A stretch of 64,000 nt of DNA. Source: Flavobacteriales bacterium (GTDB lineage: Bacteria; Bacteroidota; Bacteroidia; Flavobacteriales_F; PHOS-HE28). The stretch lies in contig JADJXH010000003.1 in assembly GCA_016715895.1 (NCBI GenBank), forward strand, positions 496,001 to 560,000, given 5' to 3'. Below are positions 27,211-35,948 of this stretch, one piece after another. The notes below the pieces were generated by a model. That model saw only the letters and a program-made list of their open reading frames with translations, was not told the DNA's origin and did not search any database. A program made the position numbers and the translations under genes. Each line of letters opens with the position of its first letter. The first letter of the stretch is position 1.

Positions 27211-27822
27211 TCAGCTCTTGACGCGGTATCGCTCGTTCCGTGTCCGCCCCTCCCGGATATCCTGGTACGCCTCGGCCACCCGGCGTTTGCGGGTCTCGTC
27301 CTTGCGTGCGTCGGTGATCCACTCCACGTATTCACGCTGCTGCGCCGCGGTCATGTCTTCCCAGTGCGACCAGGCCTCGTCGTCCTTCCGCAGCACGGCA
27401 TCCAGTTCCTCAGGAAGGACGAGGGCTTTCCGGAGCGGTTTGGCATCCGGAAGCTTTGCGCCACTGAGGTTCACCTTCACGGCCTGCTTCACGAGGTCCA
27501 TGAAGGCCTTTTCATCGATCGCCCCGCCTTCCTCGATCCGGTACTTCCGGATGCCCTTGGCTTCATCTTTCTCGGGCTTGTCGAAGAGCTTGTGCGCGTC
27601 CTTCAAGAGGGCGCCCTTGTGGAACCAGACGCACACGGCGTGTTTCAACCCGATGGTACCGATCATGATCCCGTCATGATCGAAATGAGGCATGTTCCAC
27701 CGCCAGGTCTCCTCGATGGTCTCGTCCACCGAGTGGATGAGCTGGCGAAGGCGGACCAGGGTGCGTCGATGCCATTCAGGCTGTTCGGCGATGTACAGGT
27801 TGATCTGTTCCTGAGGGAGCAT
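27211..27822 (-). CDS. DUF1801/YdeI family protein
   Basis: A 203-residue soluble protein. The N-terminal ~120 residues match DUF1801 (PEWHRRTLVRLRQLIHSVDE, WNMPHFDHDGIMIGTIGLKH), a double-barrel fold of unknown ligand. The C-terminal ~70 residues are the YdeI/OmpD-associated helical tail (LPEELDAVLRKDDEAWSHWE, EYVEWITDARKDETRKRRV), including the usual ARKDETRxxR motif. Members are often stress associated; no enzymatic activity can be assigned. It sits between the rpmE2 terminator and a secreted protein gene, on the opposite strand to rpmE2. Confidence 0.85.
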   Translation of the reverse strand: MLPQEQINLYIAEQPEWHRRTLVRLRQLIHSVDETIEETWRWNMPHFDHDGIMIGTIGLKHAVCVWFHKGALLKDAHKLFDKPEKDEAKGIRKYRIEEGGAIDEKAFMDLVKQAVKVNLSGAKLPDAKPLRKALVLPEELDAVLRKDDEAWSHWEDMTAAQQREYVEWITDARKDETRKRRVAEAYQDIREGRTRNERYRVKS

Positions 27823-27848
27823 GGCAGAGGGTTCAGAGGTCGGTCCGA

Positions 27849-29438
27849 TCAGCGTCTGGTCTCTTGTTCGAACTGCACGGACAACGGGAACGTCTTGTCT
27901 CCTTGGAGCTTGAAGCCGGCCAGCATGACGGTCTCGTTCGGCGCCACGGTCCAGCGCCGCTCGGGCAGCACGATGGCCACATCAGCGCCTCCGTTCACCA
28001 CGGAGCGGGCCTTTGAGGTCCCGTCCGCCTTGAACTCCAGAAGGAGGGCCTCGCCACCACCGTCCAATGGCGGCACGGGTTCGCCGGACTTACGGCGCTC
28101 CTCATTGGCCATATCGTCGTTCAGCAGCACATGAAGGAGGTCATTCTGCACGAAGGCCACAGGCGCCCCGCGTCCCGGTTTCTCCAGGTTGATCTCGCGG
28201 TCCAGGACGGTGTACCATACCGTCTCGCCGTTCGCATCCACACGCATCACGTGCAGGTCACGGGTGACGTAGCTTTCACGAGTGACCGGCTGGTTCGCGA
28301 AGTTCTTGCTTTGAATGGTGCGCAAAGCGCTTTCGTTCGCCAGAAGGACCGCACCTCCGTCGCTGAACACCTGAAGGTCCTCGGCCACCATGTCCATCTG
28401 GAGCTCTTTTCTGTCCTTGATCACCACCGGTTGGAGCGTATGCAGCTTGAACGCCCCCCAGGTGAAGGTCGTGCGGTCGAGGGTGGTGAAGAACAGGCCT
28501 TTTGATCGATCACGCGGCAGGGTGGGCTCGCCATAGGTGCCCGCGACCATCAGCGCACCATCCTTCCGAAGGGCCAGGCGTACATCCTGAGCGTAGGGGG
28601 CGCCCGGCAGGTCCAGCACCACCTGCTGCTGTCCCGCGCTGTCCATCCGCACAACGGCCCAGGAGAACCCCATCTGTTCCTTGACCTTGGGTGCCGGATC
28701 GGTCACCCATTTCACAAGTCGCCAGACCACACCATCGCCATCCAGCACGGTAGCGGCCACAACGATCTCCTTCACCGCGGCATCCACCTCCATGGCGCGC
28801 GCCCAATGCAGGCTCATGTCCTTGTGGAACACGGCCGCGAACCAGGGAGCCCCCGGTCGCTGGGTGCTGCGGGGGTCAAGGGTGAGCATGAACCGGGATG
28901 TGTCCGAACTGGGGATGCACATCAATCCGACCGCGGCGCCAGGCGTGAACCAGCTATGATCCTTGCCGAACCGATCGAACGGGAGCAACACGTGTTCCTG
29001 GGCTCCCTTCACACCTTGGAGGCTCCTGGGATTCATCTCCTGCCGGAGGACCTGGACCCCTGACCGCTCCAGATCGATCTTGGAACCGAACAACCAAAGC
29101 TTTCGCTGATGGCGCCCGACCGTTTCCACCGCCACCGGGGTCTCGCCGTACACCATCTTGGGCGCTGCGCTCTTGATGGGGGAGAGGGTGGCGCGGTCGT
29201 AGGTCACCAGGCCCCACGTCATGCCCGTCTGCGGATATCCGCCAAGGACCTCGGCGTCAGCGGGCACCTGCATGGCGACCAAGGCCCCTTCATCCCCTTT
29301 CACCACCGTATGCAGGGTGGTGCCATCCTCGATCCGGCGACCGAGGTCGGCCTTCACCTTCACACGGACCTTCGGTGGTTGTTGGGCCACCGCCATCAGA
29401 CCGGTGCTCAAAGCGAGGAGGGCAAGAGTTCGCAACAT
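27849..29438 (-). CDS. Exported hypothetical protein, beta-rich
   Basis: A 529-residue protein with a signal peptide (MLRTLALLALSTGLMAVAQ) and a long beta-rich body with no motif I recognise; strand patterns such as WYTVLDREINLEK and GGAVLLANESALR suggest a propeller-like fold. It lacks a T9SS domain and membrane helices, so it is probably periplasmic or outer-membrane associated. The ATG at 29438 is chosen at the signal peptide; the open frame further upstream is antisense noise. It follows the thiolase gene (31 bp gap) on the same strand and may be co-transcribed with it and with the YdeI gene downstream. Confidence 0.55.
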   Translation of the reverse strand: MLRTLALLALSTGLMAVAQQPPKVRVKVKADLGRRIEDGTTLHTVVKGDEGALVAMQVPADAEVLGGYPQTGMTWGLVTYDRATLSPIKSAAPKMVYGETPVAVETVGRHQRKLWLFGSKIDLERSGVQVLRQEMNPRSLQGVKGAQEHVLLPFDRFGKDHSWFTPGAAVGLMCIPSSDTSRFMLTLDPRSTQRPGAPWFAAVFHKDMSLHWARAMEVDAAVKEIVVAATVLDGDGVVWRLVKWVTDPAPKVKEQMGFSWAVVRMDSAGQQQVVLDLPGAPYAQDVRLALRKDGALMVAGTYGEPTLPRDRSKGLFFTTLDRTTFTWGAFKLHTLQPVVIKDRKELQMDMVAEDLQVFSDGGAVLLANESALRTIQSKNFANQPVTRESYVTRDLHVMRVDANGETVWYTVLDREINLEKPGRGAPVAFVQNDLLHVLLNDDMANEERRKSGEPVPPLDGGGEALLLEFKADGTSKARSVVNGGADVAIVLPERRWTVAPNETVMLAGFKLQGDKTFPLSVQFEQETRR

Positions 29439-29469
29439 GGGGTCCTGGAATAGCTGAGGTGAAGGTAGT

Positions 29470-30678
29470 TCAGCAGCGTTCGAGAATGACGGCATAGCCC
29501 TGACCCACGCCGATGCACATGGTGCACAAGGCGTATCGCTTACCGGTGTCCTGGAGCTCGAGGGCGGCGGTGTGCAACAACCGCGCACCGCTCATGCCCA
29601 AAGGGTGTCCCAAGGCGATGGCGCCCCCATTGGGATTGAGCCTTGGGTCATCATCAGCGATCCCGAGTGCGCGCGTGCAGCTCAGGACCTGGGCCGCGAA
29701 CGCTTCGTTGAGCTCAATGATCCCGATGTCGTCGAGCCCGAGCCCGGCGCGCTTCAAAGCCAGCTTGGTGGCGCTCACTGGGCCGATGCCCATGACACGT
29801 GGTTCCACCCCTGTCACCGCGGCCGTCACGATCCGCGCCAAGGGTCTCAGGCCATACCGGTTCAAGGCGCCATCCCCCGCCACCAGCACGGCAGCGGCAC
29901 CGTCGTTCAAACCGCTGCTATTACCGGCCGTCACCGATCCGTTGCGCCGGAATGCCGGCTTCAACCCGGCCAGGGCCTCGAGCGTGGTCGCCGGCTTGAT
30001 GAACTCATCCTTCTCCATGATCCTGGGGTCACCTTTCCGCTGGGGTACAGGCACCGGTACGATCTCGCGAGCCAGGCGCCCACTGTCCAGTGCAGCTGTG
30101 GCTTTGCGCTGGCTCCATAGGGCGAACCGGTCCTGGTCCTCACGGCTGATGGGCGCGGAATCGAGGAGATTCTCCGCGGTCTCGCCCATCTGATCCACAC
30201 CGTATCTCTCCTTCATGCCGGGATTCACGAAACGCCAGCCGAAGCTGCTGTCGAAAAGTTGAGCGTCCCGTCCATAGGGAGTGCTGGTCTTGCTCATCAC
30301 CCAAGGGCCGCGGGTCATGTGCTCCACTCCGCCCGCAATGAGCAGGTCGCCATGACCCGCTTGGATGGCCCGCCCGGCCTGAACAACGGCGCTCATGCCA
30401 CTGGCACAAAGCCGGTTGACGGTCTCACCCGGCACGCTTACGGGCAACCCGGCCAACAACAGCGCCATGCGGGCCACGTTGCGATTGTCCTCACCGGCTT
30501 GGTTCGCGCAGCCCAGGATCACATCGTCCACGGCGGACGGATCAATGGTGGGCTGCCGCTTCACCAGTTCACGAAGCACGTGGGCGGCCAGATCATCGGC
30601 ACGCACGGGTGCAAGGGCTCCGGCGAAGGCCCCGATGGGTGTACGGACCGCATCGATGAGATAAACGTTGGAGGCCAT
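29470..30678 (-). CDS. Acetyl-CoA acyltransferase, 3-oxoadipyl-CoA thiolase-like
   Basis: A 402-residue thiolase that cleaves a 3-oxoacyl-CoA with CoA. Catalytic Cys91 lies in NRLCASGM, the second motif GGAIALGHPLGMSGAR supplies the His, and the C-terminal Cys in CTMCIGVGQG is intact. The insert GWRFVNPGMKERYGVDQMGE closely resembles PcaF/PaaJ 3-oxoadipyl-CoA thiolases of aromatic catabolism, supporting that subclass over a generic acetoacetyl-CoA thiolase. A PaaI-type thioesterase starts 550 bp away in divergent orientation, and a palindromic operator pair lies between, so both may belong to a phenylacetate-type regulon. The other paa genes are not in this window. Confidence 0.88.
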   Translation of the reverse strand: MASNVYLIDAVRTPIGAFAGALAPVRADDLAAHVLRELVKRQPTIDPSAVDDVILGCANQAGEDNRNVARMALLLAGLPVSVPGETVNRLCASGMSAVVQAGRAIQAGHGDLLIAGGVEHMTRGPWVMSKTSTPYGRDAQLFDSSFGWRFVNPGMKERYGVDQMGETAENLLDSAPISREDQDRFALWSQRKATAALDSGRLAREIVPVPVPQRKGDPRIMEKDEFIKPATTLEALAGLKPAFRRNGSVTAGNSSGLNDGAAAVLVAGDGALNRYGLRPLARIVTAAVTGVEPRVMGIGPVSATKLALKRAGLGLDDIGIIELNEAFAAQVLSCTRALGIADDDPRLNPNGGAIALGHPLGMSGARLLHTAALELQDTGKRYALCTMCIGVGQGYAVILERC

Positions 30679-30956
30679 GGGTTCTGGACAAGGCTGCGAA
30701 GATGCAACAGGGGGTGTTAAGGTCCGGGCGCAAGTGGCAGAGGAGGGGCCCAGTGAGCCTGCTCAGCGTAGTCGACGCGCAGTCCGCGACCCTGCCCGGC
30801 ATCCCTCATTCACTTGAGGATCAGAGCCATATCGCGGCGCACGCCTCGATCGTCAGCAAGACAGGGTAGAAGGTGTTCCGCCTTGGGCTTGACGGGGAAG
30901 CAGGCCGTTGAAACAGGGATTTGCGGATGTCGTTCTCTGTGGAGCGGGATCTGAAG

Positions 30957-30980
30957 ACGTATGCATGGCCATACATATGT
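30957..30980. promoter_or_regulatory. Palindromic operator copy 1
   Basis: A near-perfect dyad centred on GGCC (TATGCATGG / CCATACATA, one mismatch; outer ACG/TGT arms partly paired). Its reverse complement matches copy 2 at 22 of 24 positions. It lies about 280 bp upstream of the thiolase start. Confidence 0.65.
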
Positions 30981-31172
30981 GTGGCTAGGGTGCGCTTTGT
31001 ACTGGCGTTCGGTAACCTGCTGATCAACAGGGACAAACCATCAACGCCAGCAATACTCTTCACTTGTTCCTATACGGTTCGTAGGCGGGCAACCTGGGTG
31101 CATTGGCCGAGCGGATGTCTAGCATTTCCGCCCATTTCCTGGATGATCGAGAAGGTGGGAAAGCCCCATGAA

Positions 31173-31194
31173 CATATGTATGGCCATACATACG
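31173..31194. promoter_or_regulatory. Palindromic operator copy 2
   Basis: A perfect 18-bp palindrome TATGTATGGCCATACATA (31175-31192) with an extra C-G pair outside. It lies about 35 bp upstream of the paaI ATG, over the expected promoter. The size and symmetry fit a TetR-family dimer site. Confidence 0.7.
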
Positions 31195-31227
31195 ATAGAG
31201 ACCACCGGAGCCATCTACCTTGGCACC

Positions 31228-31650
31228 ATGGACACGCATGACCTGGCTCAACGCGTGGTCGCGACGATGTACGATCGCGACCCCTTCAGCCGGTGGTTAG
31301 GGATCGAACGGCTCGTGGTGGCTCCCGGCCGGTGTGTTCTGCGCATGACCGTCAGGGACGAGATGCTGAACGGTTTCGCCATCGCGCACGGGGGCATCGC
31401 GTACAGCCTGGCGGACAGCGCTCTTGCATTCGCATCCAATTCGCATGGCGTCCAATCCGTGAGCATTGAGACCAGCATCACCCATACGCGTCCTGTGCGC
31501 TCGGGGGATACCCTTACGGCGACCACAACGGAAAAGAACCGCTCCACGCGGTTCGCCACCTATGAGGTGATCGTGACGGACCAGATGGAGCGCACCGTGG
31601 CCCTCTTCAAGGGGACGGTCTTTCGTACCGGTGAGGAGTGGGCGGTCTAG
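31228..31650 (+). CDS. paaI: PaaI-like hotdog-fold thioesterase
   Basis: A 140-residue hotdog thioesterase that hydrolyses (hydroxy)phenylacetyl-CoA-type thioesters. Family marks: DPFSRWLGIERLVVAPGRC, the catalytic region NGFAIAHGGIAYSLADSALAFASN (Asn, HGG and Asp of PaaI), and the ending GTVFRTGEEW. The ATG at 31228 gives the normal PaaI length and follows the box TACCTTGG by 4 nt; the frame continues to 31168 through the palindromic operator, which is therefore non-coding. It is the probable rescue enzyme of a phenylacetate-type pathway, together with the divergent thiolase. Confidence 0.88.
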   Translation: MDTHDLAQRVVATMYDRDPFSRWLGIERLVVAPGRCVLRMTVRDEMLNGFAIAHGGIAYSLADSALAFASNSHGVQSVSIETSITHTRPVRSGDTLTATTTEKNRSTRFATYEVIVTDQMERTVALFKGTVFRTGEEWAV

Positions 31651-31653
31651 TGC

Positions 31654-32343
31654 TCAGCGGGTCCGCGAGCCAATGGGCAGCGACACGCCCGTGACGTCCA
31701 GGACGCTGGTAGGGGTGCACGCGAAAACGCGCTGCATCGGTGTGGGCCTGATCTTGAAGAGACCTTGCCGAAGGCCGAAGGCCGGAAGAACGGTGCTTGT
31801 CGGGCTTGTCACGAAGCATGGCAGCGTGATCCGTTGCTGACCGGCTCCGCTCAGCACCACTCCCGGGTGCAAGTGACCTCCGATGCGGTGTCCCGGGCGC
31901 TCATCGCTCCGATCCATGGGGTCATGGCGCAGGATGATCCCATCCACCAAGACCTCCTCCTCATGGACCATCAGGCCGGCATCCCGATATCGCCGTTCGC
32001 TGAGCCGGTCGTGATTGCCCGGCACGAGGTGGACCTCCTCGTTGCGGGACCGGCACCAAGCCTCGAACCCATCCCAGCTCCGGTTCAGGTCGCTGTGGAA
32101 CAGATCGCCCAGGATGATCAGCCGGTCAGGCTTGAAATGGTCCAACACCTGCGCGAGCCGCTCCAAGGTGGCCGCATCATCGCCTTCCGGAAGCGGCACA
32201 CCGGCCTTGCGGAAATGGGCCGCCTTGCCGAGATGCAGATCGGAGACCAGCAGCCAGTTGCGCTCGCGCCAGAACAAGCCGCCCCATGGGTGCATGGTGA
32301 ATTGAACGCCTGGGCGATGGATCTCAATGTCGAAGGGCAGCAT
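31654..32343 (-). CDS. pdeM: Ligase-associated DNA damage response endonuclease PdeM
   Basis: A 229-residue calcineurin-like metallophosphoesterase. Metal-binding motifs are in order: SDLHLGKAAHFRK, GDLFHSD, GNHDRL, and GHLHPGVV. This is the PdeM subgroup that occurs with a Lhr-type helicase, an ATP-dependent ligase and an MBL-fold exonuclease in DNA repair islands. Those three partners are here, but 7-12 kb away (38671-43831), so the set is split. The ATG at 32343 is preferred over an in-frame TTG at 32352 because the box TACCTTGG sits 5 nt upstream. Confidence 0.9.
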   Translation of the reverse strand: MLPFDIEIHRPGVQFTMHPWGGLFWRERNWLLVSDLHLGKAAHFRKAGVPLPEGDDAATLERLAQVLDHFKPDRLIILGDLFHSDLNRSWDGFEAWCRSRNEEVHLVPGNHDRLSERRYRDAGLMVHEEEVLVDGIILRHDPMDRSDERPGHRIGGHLHPGVVLSGAGQQRITLPCFVTSPTSTVLPAFGLRQGLFKIRPTPMQRVFACTPTSVLDVTGVSLPIGSRTR

Positions 32344-32408
32344 ACCGGCCAAGGTACTTCAGTCGCAAAGCGGTCGACTCCTTAGGCACGTACATTCACC
32401 ACGAACCC

Positions 32409-33395
32409 ATGTTGATCGCCATCCTCGGTTTCGGTGCCTGCGCCGCTGCCATCTGGTTCAGTGGAACACACCTCGCCCGCCTCGGCGACCGCCTTGCCGA
32501 GATCACCGGCCTGGGTCGCGCCTGGCTCGGCCTGGTCCTCATGGCCACCGTCACGTCGTTGCCGGAGCTCTTCGTGGGGATCGGATCCGCAGGCATCCAT
32601 GGCAACGCCGACCTCGCCGTGGGCGATGTGCTCGGCAGTTGCGTGTTCAACCTGCTCATCCTTTCGGTGCTCGATGCCTTCCACCGCGGACCGGGCCTGT
32701 TGCGGATGGTCGAGCCCAAGCATGTGCTCAGCGCGGCCTTGTGTATTGTACTCCTCTCTTTGGTCGGCTTCGGCCTCTTCCTGCCCGACCAGTACGTGGT
32801 GATGGGCTGGGTGGGCGCGCTCAGTCTGGTCTTTGTCGGCGTCTACCTGGTGGCCATGCGGATGGTGTACTGGCATCTGGGCCAGGCCGCCGGACAGGAC
32901 GGAACGGAAGCGCCGGGCAGGACGGGGCTCGGTCGCGTATTGGGTTGGTATGCCGTGCATGCCGCCGTGGTCATCGCCGCCGCACTGTTCCTGCCCGGCT
33001 TCGCCGAGACCATCACCGAGGAGACAGGTATGAAGGCGTCCTTCGTAGGCACCCTCCTTCTGGCTTTGTCGACCTCATTGCCCGAAGTGGCCGTATCGGT
33101 CGCGGCACTGCGCATCGGTGCGTTGGATATGGCCGTATCCAACCTGCTCGGAAGCAACCTCTTCAACATCGTCATCCTCTCGATCGACGACCTCGTGTAC
33201 CGCGGTGGGTTCCTGCTGAAGGAGGCTTCTGATGCGCACCTCTTGTCGGTCCTCAGCACCATCATCATGAGCGCCATCGTCATCGTTGGGCTCAATTTCC
33301 GCACGGCGCCCAAACGCTTCCTGCTCGCTTGGGACACTTTCCTGATCCTCGTGGTTTACATAGTAAACCTGATCCTCCTCTACCGCATCTCGTGA
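32409..33395 (+). CDS. Calcium/sodium antiporter (CaCA family, YrbG-like)
   Basis: A 328-residue exchanger with about ten membrane segments in two inverted halves. The alpha repeats are clear: VTSLPELFVGIGSAG with VGDVLGSCVFNLLI in the first, and STSLPEVAVSVAALR with SNLLGSNLFNIVIL in the second; the acidic residues bind the ion. Members exchange Na+ or H+ for Ca2+ across the inner membrane. It is 3 bp upstream of a Ca2+-type P-ATPase, so the pair forms a Ca2+ export unit. TACATTCA, 10 nt before the ATG, may be the -7 box. Confidence 0.92.
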   Translation: MLIAILGFGACAAAIWFSGTHLARLGDRLAEITGLGRAWLGLVLMATVTSLPELFVGIGSAGIHGNADLAVGDVLGSCVFNLLILSVLDAFHRGPGLLRMVEPKHVLSAALCIVLLSLVGFGLFLPDQYVVMGWVGALSLVFVGVYLVAMRMVYWHLGQAAGQDGTEAPGRTGLGRVLGWYAVHAAVVIAAALFLPGFAETITEETGMKASFVGTLLLALSTSLPEVAVSVAALRIGALDMAVSNLLGSNLFNIVILSIDDLVYRGGFLLKEASDAHLLSVLSTIIMSAIVIVGLNFRTAPKRFLLAWDTFLILVVYIVNLILLYRIS

Positions 33396-33398
33396 ACC

Positions 33399-35948
33399 AT
33401 GAAATGGCACTTGCTGGATCTCGGCGAACTGCGCCAGGCCTTGGGCGTGGGCGAGCAGGGCTTGAGCGAGGCCAATGCGGCGGACCGCCTGCTCGAGCAA
33501 GGCCCGAACGAACTGGAGGGCAAGCGCCGGCGCACGCTGCTCGGCCTCTTTCTTGCCCAGTTCAAGGACCTGATGATCCTGGTGCTGCTCGCCGCAGCGA
33601 TCGTTGCAGGTTCCATCGGCGATCTCACGGACACCCTCATCATCCTGGCCATCGTGGGCGTGAACGCGGTGATCGGTGTGGTGCAGGAGTTCCGCGCGGA
33701 GAAGGCGCTGGAGGCCCTGCGGCGTATGGCGGCCCCGCAGGCCACCGTGCGGCGCGGCGGCGCGCTTCGTACCCTGCCTGCTCGTGAGCTCGTGCCCGGC
33801 GATGTGGTGCTGCTCGAAGCGGGACAAGTGGTGCCCGCCGACCTGCGTTTCACCGCCTGCCACGGCCTGCGCATACATGAGGCCGCGCTCACCGGCGAAT
33901 CGCTCGACACCATGAAGCAGCCCGGTGAGCTGGAAGGGGAGGACCTCCCGCTCGGCGACCGCAGCAACATGGGCTTCAAGGGCACCGTGGTGGCCAAGGG
34001 TCGCGGCGAGGGCATCGTGGTGGCCACCGGCATGCGTACCGAGATGGGACGCATCGCCCAGTTGCTGGACCAGGGCATCAGCGCCACGCCCCTGCAGAAG
34101 CGCATGGCCGCCTTCGGCAAGGTGGTGGCCGCGGCCGTGCTCGCCATCTGTGCAGTGCTGTTCACGGTGGGCTGGCTGCGTGGCGGCGATCCGCTCACGT
34201 TGCTGCTCACGTCGATCTCGCTGGCCGTGGCCGCCATCCCCGAGGCCCTGCCCGCGCTGATGTCCGTGTCGCTGGCCCTCTCCGCCGCCCGCATGGTGAA
34301 GCAGGAGGCCCTCGTGCGCCGGCTGGCCGCAGTGGAGACGCTCGGCTCTGTCACCGTGATCTGTACGGACAAGACCGGCACGCTCACCCGCAACCGCATG
34401 CGTGTGGAGGAGCTCGTGGTGCTGGACGAGGCGCAGCGCGCGCGGCTGCTCCAGGCCATGACACTGAGCAACGACGTGCTGCCAGGACCCGATGGTCCGG
34501 TGGGTGAGGGCACCGAGCTCGCGCTCTTCGAGCATGCCGAGGCCAATGGTGTGCTGAAGGCTGAAGTCGAACTTCAGCTGCCGCGCGTGGCCGAAGTGCC
34601 CTTCGATGCCGTGCGCAAGTGCATGAGCACCATCCACCGCCTCTCCGACGGCCGCCACCAGCTCTTCATCAAGGGCGCGCTCGAATCCCTGTGGGAACGC
34701 GTGCCTTCGGCCGATCCCCGCTGGCGCACCGAGGCCGACCGCCTCGCCGCCGAGGGGCTGCGTGTCATGGCCCTGGGCTGGCGCGAACTGCCGCCGGGGC
34801 CCTTACCCGAGGACCCGCACCCCCTGGAACGAGAGATCACCTTGCTCGGTCTCGCGGGCATCCAGGACCCGCCGCGCGACGAGGTGCCGCAGGCCATCGC
34901 CGATTGCCACGGCGCCGGCATTCGAACGGTGATGATCACCGGCGACCACCCCGTCACCGCGCGCACCGTCGCCCGGCGCATCGGCCTTCTGGGCCCGGCT
35001 GAAGCGGAGGACCCGCGCAGTGTGATCACCGGCGCAGCGCTCGCGAAGCTCGATGCCAGGGCCCTGCGTGAGCGGGTGGACCACCTCCGCGTGATCGCCC
35101 GTGTTTCGCCCGAGCAGAAGCTCGACATCGTGGCCGCCCTGCAGGAGCACGGGCATTTCGTGGCCATGACCGGCGATGGCGTCAACGACGCGCCGGCCCT
35201 CAAGCGCGCCGACATCGGCGTGGCCATGGGCATCACCGGCACCGATGTGTCGCGCGAGGCGGCCGACATGGTGCTGCTCGACGACAACTTCGCCACGCTG
35301 GCCCAGGCCGTGCGCGAAGGGCGCCGGGTGTTCGACAACATCCGGAAGTTCATCAAGTACACCCTCACCTCGAACGCCGGCGAGATCTGGGCCATCGCCC
35401 TGGCACCGCTCATCGGCCTGCCCATCCCGCTGCTGCCGGTGCACATCCTGTGGATCAACCTGGTCACCGATGGCTTGCCCGGCCTCTTCCTGTCCAAGGA
35501 ACCGGCCGAGTCCGATGTCATGCGCAGGCCGCCGCGCCATCCCAAGGAGAGCATCTTCGCCCATGGCATGGCCTTTCACATCTTCTGGGTGGGCCTGCTC
35601 ATGGGTGGCATCACGCTGGCCGCGCAGGCCTGGGCCATCGGTACCGGCCATGCCCATGGGCAGACGATCGCGTTCAACGTGCTTTGCCTCAGCCAGATGG
35701 GCCATGTCTGGGCCATCCGCACCGAGCGCTCGTTCTTCCGCACCAGGTTCCTCTCCAATCCCGCGCTGCTTGGCGCTGTGGCACTCACCTTCGGCCTTCA
35801 GGCCATGGTCACCTTCGTGCCGGTGTTCCAGGAGATCTTCCACACCCAGGCGCTCACGCTGGAGGAGTTCCTCGTGGTCACGGCGCTATCGTCCGTGGTC
35901 TTCTTCGGGGTGGAGGTGGAGAAGCTGGTCTCCAAGCGGCACGCTTAG
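33399..35948 (+). CDS. Cation-translocating P-type ATPase, probable Ca2+ pump
   Basis: An 849-residue P2-type ATPase. N-terminal cation ATPase domain (about 1-60), M1-M2, actuator with TGES (HEAALTGESLDT), M4 with PEALP (a Ca2+-pump type motif), phosphorylation site CTDKTGTLTRNRM with the Asp near residue 324, nucleotide domain, hinge MTGDGVNDAPALKRADIG, and six C-terminal helices. It expels Ca2+ (or a related cation) from the cytoplasm at the cost of ATP. It is directly downstream of the CaCA exchanger, with which it is probably co-transcribed. The ion is inferred from PEALP and context. Its stop overlaps the convergent GH18 gene by 4 bp. Confidence 0.92.
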   Translation: MKWHLLDLGELRQALGVGEQGLSEANAADRLLEQGPNELEGKRRRTLLGLFLAQFKDLMILVLLAAAIVAGSIGDLTDTLIILAIVGVNAVIGVVQEFRAEKALEALRRMAAPQATVRRGGALRTLPARELVPGDVVLLEAGQVVPADLRFTACHGLRIHEAALTGESLDTMKQPGELEGEDLPLGDRSNMGFKGTVVAKGRGEGIVVATGMRTEMGRIAQLLDQGISATPLQKRMAAFGKVVAAAVLAICAVLFTVGWLRGGDPLTLLLTSISLAVAAIPEALPALMSVSLALSAARMVKQEALVRRLAAVETLGSVTVICTDKTGTLTRNRMRVEELVVLDEAQRARLLQAMTLSNDVLPGPDGPVGEGTELALFEHAEANGVLKAEVELQLPRVAEVPFDAVRKCMSTIHRLSDGRHQLFIKGALESLWERVPSADPRWRTEADRLAAEGLRVMALGWRELPPGPLPEDPHPLEREITLLGLAGIQDPPRDEVPQAIADCHGAGIRTVMITGDHPVTARTVARRIGLLGPAEAEDPRSVITGAALAKLDARALRERVDHLRVIARVSPEQKLDIVAALQEHGHFVAMTGDGVNDAPALKRADIGVAMGITGTDVSREAADMVLLDDNFATLAQAVREGRRVFDNIRKFIKYTLTSNAGEIWAIALAPLIGLPIPLLPVHILWINLVTDGLPGLFLSKEPAESDVMRRPPRHPKESIFAHGMAFHIFWVGLLMGGITLAAQAWAIGTGHAHGQTIAFNVLCLSQMGHVWAIRTERSFFRTRFLSNPALLGAVALTFGLQAMVTFVPVFQEIFHTQALTLEEFLVVTALSSVVFFGVEVEKLVSKRHA

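Larger units (their letters stand above)
30679..31227. other. Divergent regulatory region between thiolase and paaI
   Basis: This 549-bp stretch has no convincing gene; short frames of 69-106 codons exist on both strands but lack family features. It is more AT-rich than its surroundings and carries two copies of one palindromic motif in opposite orientations (30957-30980 and 31173-31194). A CATCTTCG sequence about 20 nt before the thiolase ATG and TACCTTGG 4 nt before the paaI ATG could be -7 boxes. Confidence 0.6.

Noticed and set aside
30821..31063. 80-codon minus-strand frame in the thiolase/paaI region
   Set aside because: It crosses palindromic operator copy 1 and has no family features or promoter; regulatory DNA explains the region better.
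29470..31650. Complete phenylacetate degradation cluster
   Set aside because: Only a PcaF/PaaJ-like thiolase and PaaI are present; no paaABCDE, paaG, paaH, paaK or paaZ homologue lies in the window.
33075..34658. 527-codon minus-strand frame over the Ca2+ transport genes
   Set aside because: It is a shadow of two strongly identified plus-strand genes, with low-complexity composition.
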